Shown here one piece after another: positions 1 to 8,458 of a DNA stretch of 19,371 nt (the first letter of the stretch is position 1; the number at the start of each line of letters is the position of its first letter). The notes under the pieces were generated by a model. That model did not search any database. It was not told where the DNA came from and was given only the letters and a program-made list of their open reading frames with translations. This DNA is from Isohypsibius dastychi (taxonomy: Eukaryota > Tardigrada > Eutardigrada > Parachela > Isohypsibiidae). Location: the NCBI GenBank assembly GCA_034696485.1, contig JAQIWT010000485.1, positions 1 through 19,371 on the forward strand, given 5' to 3'. A program made the position numbers and the translations under genes.

Positions 1-20
1 GGGGGGGGGGGGGGGGGGGG
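1..20. repeat. G20 homopolymer at window edge
   Basis: The window opens with twenty G, then C and four more G. Its place at the extreme edge suggests the contig ended in a tract that could not be assembled through. Four more G or C tracts of 13-16 nt lie at 8170, 13531, 14916 and 15678. Confidence 0.9.
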
Positions 21-58
21 CGGGGTTGGACAAAAAAGTAACACCTGTGCAACAAGCA

Positions 59-136
59 GCGATCTAGCAATCTAGCGATCTGCTCGGTTCAAAGAAAAAT
101 CTCAGCCTAACAAGCGATCTAACAATCCAGCGATCT
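59..136. repeat. Two-copy imperfect direct repeat (23 nt)
   Basis: Copy one is at 59-81 and copy two at 114-136. They differ at two of 23 positions. Each copy carries GCGATCT at both ends, so the 7-mer occurs four times in under 80 bases. No gene overlaps it. It may be the edge of a longer tandem array cut by the contig end; function unknown. Confidence 0.7.
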
Positions 137-594
137 ACCAGTAGAATTCAAATATCGGACAAAACATGTTGGAGCTTCAGAAGTCTAACGATTCCCGTTC
201 TTAGTCACTATTTATGAACGAACTTAGTAGTATTCCGTATCAAGAGGTGTGTCTTATCCACGCTGAGCCACTTCTTAGTCACCGTGATCTCTTTCTCCCT
301 CTTTTGATGGACTTTCACGCGGAAATCAGCTCAAAAAGTGGTTGTTGAGTGATTTCATTTATTTGCTGGCTGCCATACTTCTGAGCCTCTCCGCCTTTAC
401 GACAGTCCATAGACTTATAGAACAAAGAATTCATCTAATTCGTTAGAATTAAACATCTACGGCTGAAAAAATGCGCATGGTGCAGGATCGCCTTCCTTTT
501 AGGCATCAATCACTCTCCGAATCGTAGAAGTATCCATTGTTGCCACCTAAAGATCAAATGGAAAAGTCTCCATAGGTCATAATGACGGATTTCT
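137..594. other. Non-coding, 3' flank of ankyrin gene
   Basis: No supportable gene. On the minus strand it is the downstream flank of the ankyrin gene. A minus-strand AATAAA (plus-strand TTTATT at 358-363) lies about 235 nt past that gene's stop and is a possible polyadenylation signal. Nothing else stands out. Confidence 0.4.
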
Positions 595-2202
595 CTAATG
601 CAACCTACTTGAGGCACCAGTGATCAACATTCCCATAAACAAACGTTGACGCCATTTTTGTAACAATATCTCTGCACATTGGTGGTGGCCATTCTTTTTA
701 GCGAGTCTTCCACATGACAGTAAGTGATCCATATCGTATTTGTATTCCCTATCTTGTTCCGTGAGGAGCTCGACAGCGCGGCTTTTTCCAGCGTTGCAAG
801 CGTATTTTAGTGCAGTAAAACCGTCCCTGTCTTCAGCCGCGATGTCGCAACGGTCGTCATCACATAGTTTCTGTAGGATTTCGGGGCTGTGTCGGTTGGA
901 TATCACAGCTTCCATAAGTGGTGTTTTATGATCAGCACCGAATCTCGAGTTCAGATTGCAAGCCGGCATACAGAGAAGTTCGTTTACTATGTGCGCATTT
1001 CCTACCACACAAGCGGCATGCAGCCAACCAAAGGCATTTAGATCCGCGCTGTTCCGACCAGGAAATTTCAGAAGCAGCTGAACTCTGGCTACGCTCTCTT
1101 TGAGAATTGTGGCGCAGACAATATGACCATATTTTAAGATTTCTGAAAACGAAATACAGCATTTTTTTAGTTTGTTTCTGCTCAGCATTCTTCGGAACTT
1201 GCCTTGTGGGATTCTGATCACTGTCTCCGCTTTGCAGAATTCAATACGATCTTGCTGATTTTCCGATGGTCCGAAATGTAGCTCGAGCGTACCATCCTCA
1301 TGAGCAGCTTTGACCTCAGCCACATTATCCAGCCAAAATTGCACGGCGTTCACGTGCTTTGCTCCAACTCCGGTGATTCCAGCCAGCTCCTCCTTTTTGT
1401 CAACTGTAGTGACTCTGTCACCAGGTGCGACATCTTGGCCACGTGCGTCTTCGTACGGACCAACTGGATTCCCCTGCACCCAATCATGTATCCGCGCCAT
1501 CCGACGCAACACGTGCTCGAGCTGTTCATCCAACGTCAAATCGTTTGATCTCTCTAAATCCACGAAATATAAGAGGACAATCAGATACAAGCGAGACAGA
1601 CTAACTCGTGTCAAGTATTTTGCTACAGTCATTCCACATGGATATCTTCTGTGTTGTCGTCATGTTCCGGATGATCACAGTGCAACACGGGAAACTTCGA
1701 AGCTGGACAGCCATCCGGCAGCAGAAGATCAGATGTCCGACCTCGTATTTCGTCGTTCTGTCATTGCCAACCAAAAGCTCCACTGCACCTTCGTTATCTC
1801 GTAAGCAGGCATATGACAACGCACTCATAGCGTGTCTGTTGTAGTCGAGGGGGCTATCTGGCATCGATGATCGCTGGATATTGCACGTATGATTTCAAGA
1901 CGCTCATCTTTTGTGTGCTCACCTTTCAGAACCGCAAATACAAGCGCAGAGCACTCTTCGTTTCCAGCCAGAGCATTCAGTTCCAAATCAGTTCTTCGAA
2001 GCAACGCTTTGACGATACCATGGTTTGCAAACGCAACAGCCGCGTGAAGAGGTGTCAGATTGTTCACTTTCCCATTGACTCCGGCACTTGTTTTTGCCAA
2101 CAGTTCCAGTACAAATTTCAACTTCCAGTCTTCTTTCTTGTTGATTATTACGTCGTGGAGAGCATTTGCCGCTGACTGCTTCAGTTTCTCCTTTCTGCCC
2201 AT
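595..2202 (-). CDS. Ankyrin-repeat protein with central SH3-like (Mib-REP-like) region; apparent frameshift
   Basis: Two exons: 2202-1606 and 1553-595, joined by a 52-bp intron (donor GTTAGT, acceptor TTTAG). Phase 1 agrees on both sides. Ankyrin signatures include TPLHAAV in exon 1 and TPLMEAV and TALKYAC in exon 2. Exon 1 and the end of exon 2 carry two similar ankyrin modules; both contain an 'ALxYAC ... AVELL' segment followed by a degenerate 'DHLL/GHLI' helix. Between them, a stretch beginning PGDRVTTVDKKEELAGI resembles the SH3-like REP domain of Mind bomb proteins (inference). No RING is seen. Exon 1 needs one extra base in the G5 run at 1849-1853 (C5 on the coding strand) to join its two frames; with that base the product is about 518 aa. 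Ankyrin repeats normally mediate protein binding; the partner is unknown. The start is ATG at 2202. The alternative is a young pseudogene. Confidence 0.75.
1849..1853 (-). other. Apparent 1-nt indel in ankyrin exon 1
   Basis: Upstream of this G5 run the coding frame ends ...HRCQIA and then hits a stop at about 1825. The matching continuation ...ALSYACL...AVELL lies in the next frame. The paralogous module in exon 2 reads DRCDIAAEDRDGFTALKYAC without a break, which shows the two frames belong together. One missing base in the homopolymer explains it. No GT-AG intron of plausible length spans the junction. Confidence 0.75.
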
Positions 2203-2807
2203 GTTTAGTACGTTTGGTCAGTTAAGGAAACCACAAGCTGTGGTGAGAGCCGCTAATTGCGTAAACCACTGACTCTAAATCAAATGATGAGATATTTTGA
2301 GACAACAATATTCATAGCTCTATTTGAATATGAAATGCCACAGCAGACTTGGTTTCGGCACTATCTTTTCAATGTGCTTAATCTTCAACCAGTTGTGTTC
2401 TGTTTGGCATAACTTGATAAGTCATGCCTTTAAATGAATTATCAATGACTTTGAGTGAAACATTCCAACGATAGCAGCAACATCAAGATCAGCAAACTTG
2501 CCTTGTTCCATGCTGCAGGTGACCCGGTGATTCTGTCAGAAAGAACGGTCAAACCAACCAAACTTGGTCAAGAATTCAAATCTTCTCTTTCTCGATCCTA
2601 TATTGCAACATTCATACTCTGGTTGTTTCTTGGAATAGCTGTTCGTGCGCAGTTCAATTAAAAGGAATACATTATTTGTAATTCGAGTATTATTTGAGCT
2701 TATGAGTTAAACCCCAGAAAAAACCACGATTAGGCCGGGAGTTTTTCTCGTGCACAAATGTTGCAGAAAAAAAACCGAATAGATTCAGTGTGCGCCATAC
2801 GGAAGAA
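2203..2807. other. Intergenic, no gene seen
   Basis: This is the upstream flank of the ankyrin gene (minus strand). The small open frames here have no recognisable composition or splice context, and no convincing TATA box is visible. A poly-A stretch at 2766-2774 precedes the zinc-finger-like relic. Confidence 0.4.
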
Positions 2808-3041
2808 ATGTGTGAAAAATGTGAGAAACAGGCGACATCATTTGATGCTGAATAACTTTTTTACTGCATGAAATGCAGTGCGGGACACTGCCTGCTGTGT
2901 CCGGAAAAAGAGTATTTTCAACGATCTTCGATAGAAGAATTAATGCGTAGGTGGCCGCGGCTGCAGCGTATAATAGAAAACCTGTTAGTGATGCACCACT
3001 TACGGCATTTCACATTACGCGGTTCGGATCAAGAGCGCTAA
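2808..3041 (+). pseudogene. Cysteine-rich zinc-finger-like fragment interrupted by a stop
   Basis: From ATG 2808 the frame reads MCEKCEKQATSFDAE, then TAA at 2853-2855, then continues open as LFYCMKCSAGHCLLCPEKEY... to a TAA at 3039-3041. Ignoring the stop, the spacing is C-x2-C, about 15 residues, C-x2-C-x3-H-C-x2-C. This fits a B-box or RING-like zinc-binding knuckle followed by a helical stretch (SSIEELMRRWPRLQRIIENL). No intron convincingly removes the stop, so I read it as a decayed fragment or a sequencing error. No parent gene is visible nearby. It could also be the 3' exon of a gene whose other exons I did not identify. Confidence 0.35.
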
Positions 3042-3314
3042 TCCGAGGATTTGCTCCTTTTCACGCTTCTGAATCCTAATGAGTTAACTATGAAAAGGCA
3101 ACGACATGCGCAAAGCTCGGATCATGCGACTGGATTAACTCAGTATCTACGCACTTCAATAAATCTGTATTGCACCTTCTCAGGAACAATCTGGCCATTA
3201 GCAGTTAACACACCAGTGAGACTGCATTTGGATGACAGGATTGTTCAAGTGGCATGCTCTAGACTCTAGCTAAGAAATACAAATTGAGGCTGTTTCAATA
3301 GTTCCGGATTAACA

Positions 3315-4526
3315 ATGATGAATTTGACAACGCAGTTCAACACAACCTCCACGGAATTTCATCAACTGATTATTTGGTCATTGGTGACTGTCTTAAAATG
3401 TCTACTGGACATTTTATTATCCTGCTGTGTAATTCTAGCATTCGTTCGTTTCAAACGACTTGAAAGCGGGATCAATTTTATGCTGTGCAACTTGGCAGTT
3501 TCCAATATTCTAATGGACGTCTTCAATTCAGCATCTTCGATACTTCTTATTTTCCGTTACTACCACTCTATCCCAGAACAATGGTGCATAGCTCTTGCGT
3601 TCTTCCGAATCTGGTTCACTTTTGTCGGTGTGATGATCTTGGCATCCATTTCCGTTTGTCAGCTAGTCACCATTCATCGGAGGTATAACAACGGTCACGT
3701 CTCGCGAGTCAAGGTTTTCGTGATATTCCTCGCACCGTGCTGGATCGCTCCCTTGATAACTGGAGTGCTGACCTTGAGCGGAACGCTAGGTAAACATATT
3801 TCATTCGGCACTCGGGTCACGCAGTTTCCTGGAAGTAATGCCACTTACTGAACATGAATGCAGCATAAATCTACAGAGAATAATGATTTATAATTGTAGT
3901 TTTATTCTGTAAAGCTTTTTATTCAAAGATAACAAATACTTGTGCAGGTGAATATCGAGAGCTTCCACCTCACCTGAACTATTGTGAATATGGACGACAG
4001 AATCGACAATTAGCGACATGGATAACCGTAGGACTCCATGTCGCCCTCCCATCGATAACTATGCTAGTTTGCTCCGGAATTATGCTATACAGCCTGCTGC
4101 ACTTGCGGCGGGTCATACGCACCCTACCAAAGACCAGCACTCATCCTGAAACGTGCGTTCATGTCATACCGCAGTATGAGAACGTTGAGAAACAATCTCG
4201 AACAGTATGGACCATTTTCCTTCCGTTCATCTGCCTATTTTCAATCTTCACAACTGGATTCGTTCTGAATCGTCTTAATGATAACGTCATATACCAAGGA
4301 AATCGACTGGGCTTACTGTGGGAAAGATTTATTTACCATAGTGCGACATCGATCGTTGCGGTAAGATTGGTGAGGGTCACCGGCGAGAAAGATTACAAGG
4401 CTTGCTTCGTTTCAGTTGCTTTACGTCTTTACTACCAGAGATCTGCGTGAGGGACTTCGTTCATTGTGGTTTTCACGGAAGCTTAGACCTCTACCAGAAT
4501 CGCACAAACGGATTGCCCCGTCCTAA
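3315..4526 (+). CDS. Rhodopsin-like (class A) G-protein-coupled receptor, divergent
   Basis: Exons 3315-3789, 3948-4360 and 4416-4526; introns of 158 bp (GTAAAC...GCAG) and 55 bp (GTAAGA...TTCAG), phases 1 and 0. Product 332 aa. Seven hydrophobic segments lie at roughly residues 18-46, 53-79, 91-119, 133-154, then in exon 2 (WITVGLHVALPSITMLVC, WTIFLPFICLFSIF), and across the exon 2/3 junction (SATSIVALLYVFTTRDLREG), which runs into an amphipathic helix 8. Possible N-glycosylation sites are N3 and N9. Cys91 at the start of TM3 and Cys171 in the second extracellular loop suit the conserved class A disulfide. The DRY position reads IHRRY, TM6 lacks CWxP and TM7 lacks NPxxY, so the family is clear but the ligand is not. 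ATG is doubled (3315, 3318). It should act at the plasma membrane; an orphan chemosensory or peptide receptor is possible. Confidence 0.88.
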
Positions 4527-5384
4527 AGAAAAAGCCCGAAGCACATGTACCTCAGTCCTCTCAGCCGAAAGCTTAATACGAATTCCATACGGTTTTTGTA
4601 ATCTAGTTTTTATGCCGAATTGTTTATTCGTGCGCTTGATTATATCTCAAGGAATCACAAGCGTATAGCTTTTGCGATGTTGAGTCTAGATGGCAGATCG
4701 GTGGCTCCATCACAGTCCGTGAAGCTGCACTAAATACCAAACCATTTTGAACCCCAGTTTTGCCCAGCTCTGGCTGTAATGTCTATTCTGGCTATGTTTT
4801 TGGCAAATAACCCCTTGAGCTCGTGAGTCTTCCGTGGTTATTAAAGTGCAAACGTTTTACAAATTAACACCTACAGAGAAACTCTGTTTGAGATGGTTGT
4901 CGGTGTAACTAGTGTACCTATGTACGCAAAGGTAGTCAAATTCGACTTGACAAACGTGCTGAAAAATTGGCCCGATGAAAAACTCAACACTCAAGTGTCG
5001 TCCTGATTTATCTCAGGTTTCCAGTCTAGATTAACTGTTTTATTGACTGTATTGTACATGTCAGTGCATGCGTGAGACATTCTTGAATGTGGACTTCTCA
5101 GCTTGAGAATAAATAGTTTAATGTGTGCCCAGTTCTGTAAAACACTTGAAGTGGAAGTACGACATCTTCCCTAAAAGCTAAGCTCGTTACAACAGCCTTT
5201 AATATCAGCGAAGTCTTGTAAATTGTGTAAGTCAAGCTTTCACAACGTACTTTTTTTCGCTTTTCGAGTTGCGCAGATTGACCTCAGGGCCCTCTGAACG
5301 ATCGCACTGGTAATCGCAGAAGTATCTTCATCGACCGAAGTACAACTACAAAATCGGTTTGTTTTCCACAAATTTCAAGTTATA
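4527..5384. other. Intergenic between GPCR and first LBD gene
   Basis: No coding signal is seen. It holds the GPCR 3' flank and the upstream flank of the next gene. An AATAAA at about 5109-5114 is far (580 nt) from the GPCR stop and may not belong to it. No TATA box is clear before 5385. Confidence 0.4.
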
Positions 5385-6431
5385 ATGCAGTCTGTGGTCG
5401 TGACCGGTGTGATAGTAGCTTTGGCCATTGCTGTCCATTGCGCTTATTACACGGGGAATTCGGGAAGCAGGAATCTCAACGTCGTTACACTTGTGGTAAA
5501 ATTTTTTTTTGTTAAGTGTGTGTGTGCCAGACGATCAGATTCCTTACACCGATGCACATTTCAGAGTCCTCCATATGTTTCGCAGGAAAGTGACGGGAAG
5601 CTGACTGGAATAGTCATTGATGTACTTGATCTTGTCGTCCCTCTTGCTGGATACACCTACAACATCAGCCTCCAGCCCGATGGGTCATTCGGGTTGCAAC
5701 AACCGGATGGTAGTTGGGATGGTCTCGTCGGAAGTGTTATTTCAGGGGTGAGAATCATACTGACCAAGTAACATTACGGTAGGAATTCACTAAAGTAACT
5801 TTATTTACAGAAAGCAGATGTGGCTGCTTCCGATTTATTTATCACGCCAGAGCGAGACGAAGCTATCGATTTCACCACTCTGTTCAATCAACTAAACATC
5901 AGAATTCTACTAAATAAAGCGACGGGTCTGTCGAATATCAAATATCAAATCGTCAGTCCAAGTGGGGTCCAGTTTGTGCTGCAGGTAAGTTAATATATCT
6001 TTAGTCAACTTTCATGAAATATCAACCGTTGATTCACATTTTTCAAGCCCTCCACTGATCCAGAAATTGTTGATATTTTCGCAAACATTCAAGCGAATAA
6101 TGGATTCGTCGCAAGCAGAGAAATAGGTCTGGCCAATGTCCTGGCCGGTGGCTATGGTTTTATTGATGATGGTGATGTGTTGCAAACGTTTATCGATGCT
6201 AACCCTACTCAGTTAGAATTGGATCCCAGAACTCTCCTTACACAGTTCAAAGCATTTGGAGTCAAGCAAGGTATAGTCTGCACTATTGACCTGCACTTTC
6301 GTTTTGTTACAGAAAATGATTTTGTAGGTTCACCGCTTCGAGATAAGCTTGGTATTGCCATCTCAAAGATTAATGAGCTGGGCCAGTTGAGCGCAATATA
6401 CAGCAAGTACAATTTCACCATTGTCTCCTGA
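5385..6431 (+). CDS. Secreted iGluR-type ligand-binding-domain protein, copy 1 (no pore)
   Basis: Five exons: 5385-5495, 5565-5747, 5811-5984, 6048-6270 and 6328-6431; introns 57-69 bp, phases 0,0,0,1; 264 aa. A signal peptide (MQSVVVTGVIVALAIAVHCA) is followed by a type-3 solute-binding / iGluR fold. S1-lobe motifs are PPYVSQ, GIVIDVLDLV, GSWDGLVG and ITPERDEAIDF; S2-lobe motifs are IKYQIV, NVLAGGYGFIDD and GSPLRDKLGIAISKI. Arg113 matches the iGluR arginine that holds the ligand alpha-carboxylate, and Asp196/197 lies where iGluRs have the acidic amine-binding residue. Where iGluRs insert M1-pore-M3, the chain runs straight from NIRILLNK to IKYQIV, and there is no M4 helix. The mature part has no cysteine. 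It should be extracellular and soluble, binding an amino acid or other small ligand; that role is inferred. An alternative exon 5 acceptor at 6312 would add five or six residues but breaks the family match. Confidence 0.87.
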
Positions 6432-6933
6432 GTTTTTTAGTTCCCTGCTGTGTATTCACCATTTTACACCTTTTTATCGCCTAAAAAAAATGTGGGTCTC
6501 TTTTCTTGTATTCCTGAGACTCGATAAAATTCTCAAATCAAAAGCCGTCCACCATATGCTGAGAACTCGACGGCATGGCTTCTTGCGTTTAAAAAAATGA
6601 ATCTTATCAGCGTGGCTGTTTTATTTACAGCAGTAACCATGAACATTGCGAAATGAAATCTACCAAAGCTTTTAAGCGGTGTGATTTTGATTTATTGCCT
6701 GTATGAGATGTTGTACAGTACTTGAGCCGTGTTTCACCAAGCGTAACCTCCATCACTGGTTTGGGTGGTGATCAATTTTTTCTGGTAGTGAACACGAGCT
6801 TCTGAGTGATTTTGTCTGACCTAGGGCTTCTTCAGCATTCATGCTGACGGAAACGGAGCTCTGACCTGCCCACAAACAGTTGGTGTTAAGATATTCACAT
6901 TTCAGTTTTTGCTCAGATTCTGAAGAAGTTACA
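6432..6933. other. Intergenic between tandem LBD genes
   Basis: About 500 bp with no gene. It contains the 3' flank of copy 1 and the presumed promoter of copy 2. No AATAAA close to the stop and no clear TATA box were seen. It does not look like a duplicated upstream region of copy 1, so the duplication is not recent. Confidence 0.4.
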
Positions 6934-7965
6934 ATGCAGTTTTTGATTGGGACAACCTTACTAGTTGCATCGGTGCTCTCCGCGAATGATGTCGGATATT
7001 ACGCAAACAAGCAACATCTCAGAGTGTTAACAATTGTGGTGCGTGTGAATGTTTAACGAATTGTTCGATGATCCCTGAAATGCTCTGGTTGAATGTCAGT
7101 ACTTTGTAGAATCCTCCATTTGTCTCACAAGGGAGCGATGGTAATCTAACTGGACTCGTTATTGACCTGCTGGACTTGGTTGCCGCGTCTGTCGGATTCA
7201 CGTATGATATCGCCCTCCAACCGGACAATATATATGGCATTCAGCAAGCTGATGGCAGCTGGAATGGACTTGTTGGCAGTCTGCTTACCGGGGTGACACA
7301 ATGTTGATCCACATCCTTCAGGGTGATAAGACCAACTTTGATTATTTCAGAAAGCTGATGTTGTTGCTGCTGACTTCACCATCACATCAGCCCGGGATGA
7401 AGTGATAGATTTCTCAACTCCCTTCAGCCAATTCAATCTACGAATTATGTTCAACACAGCCACTGGTTTAAATGATGTCAAATACCAGGTCCTCAGAGAC
7501 ACTTCGTTTCAAGCTTTTCTGCAAGTGGGTGAACTACAGTAGTTTCTAGATGCATGCCGTAATGAGGAAAAAGTAACGATTTTTTTCAGTCTGCAACAAG
7601 TCCAAGCATTCAGGCTATATGGAACAATATTCAAGCAAATAATGGATTGGTTGAGAGCGCAGACGTTGCCATAGCCAATGTACTGGCAGGCGGATTCGCT
7701 TACATTGACGATCAATCCTTCTTGTTAGCTGCCGTTAGGGCTAACCCCACTCGCTTACAACTGGATCGGAGAGTTCTTCTTACGGAGTTTAACGCATTTG
7801 GAGTAAGACAAGGTGACAAGAAAATGTTACAAGTGGTTTATGAATATTTCGGTACGATGAACTTTTCTAGATTCCGAACTTCGCGATCAGATTGGGATTG
7901 CAGTCTCAAGAATTAATCAGATTGGTCAGCTGCGTAAACTACTGGTCAAGTATAATATTGCGTAG
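6934..7965 (+). CDS. Secreted iGluR-type ligand-binding-domain protein, copy 2 (no pore)
   Basis: Five exons: 6934-7038, 7110-7292, 7351-7524, 7590-7812 and 7871-7965; introns 58-71 bp; 259 aa. Exons 2, 3 and 4 are exactly as long as in the upstream copy (183, 174 and 223 nt) and all intron phases match, so the two are tandem duplicates. A signal peptide (MQFLIGTTLLVASVLSA) precedes NPPFVSQ, GLVIDLLDLV, GSWNGLVG, ITSARDEVIDF, VKYQVL, NVLAGGFAYIDD and LRDQIGIAVSRI. Arg111 and Asp194/195 keep the iGluR ligand contacts. The pocket differs from copy 1: TIT here (as in AMPA receptors) against FIT, and DSELRD against GSPLRD. There are no transmembrane segments and no cysteines. The exact splice frames are secure from alignment with copy 1. 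It is expected to be a soluble extracellular binding protein; the ligand is unknown. Confidence 0.87.
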
Positions 7966-8458
7966 ATCAATTTCTCTTTGCTGATGAGATTTTGATTATC
8001 TGACGAAGCTAACGAGTTTGCCTACCAAAAATCTGATGCGTTTTTTATCAGAGCTGCCAGAAAATCCTTCGTCAAACAAATGAGATTAACCTGACGCAGC
8101 AAACTCGATCATTGGTTACCGCTTCTTTGTTTCTCGTCAAAACTGAGCCCCTGGCTCATAATGATCGTTGGGGGGGGGGGGGGGGTAACCAACAAGAACA
8201 TTTCACAAAAACCTTGCCATTCAATGCGCAAAAGACAAAATGGTGGTACACACACAAGATGAATCTTGTAACCTCGTCACAACATACACCCAGGTTTTTG
8301 TCTCATTCTGCATTGCCATGATGAACTCAAGACTTGCATCGATAGCCGGTGGGTTGTTTGCAACAGACGTCTTGGTATCGAGCATCCAATAGTGCACTAA
8401 GATTCAGCGCCGTTGTTGAAACTACAGATGCAAACTATCTCAAAGCAAACTCGTGTGG
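7966..8458. other. Convergent intergenic region with G tract
   Basis: This lies between the 3' ends of the second LBD gene (plus) and the BTB gene (minus). No gene is seen. It contains the G16 tract at 8170-8185. Confidence 0.4.
8170..8185. repeat. G16 homopolymer
   Basis: Sixteen consecutive G in convergent intergenic DNA. It is one of five G/C homopolymers of at least 13 nt in the window. Confidence 0.9.
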
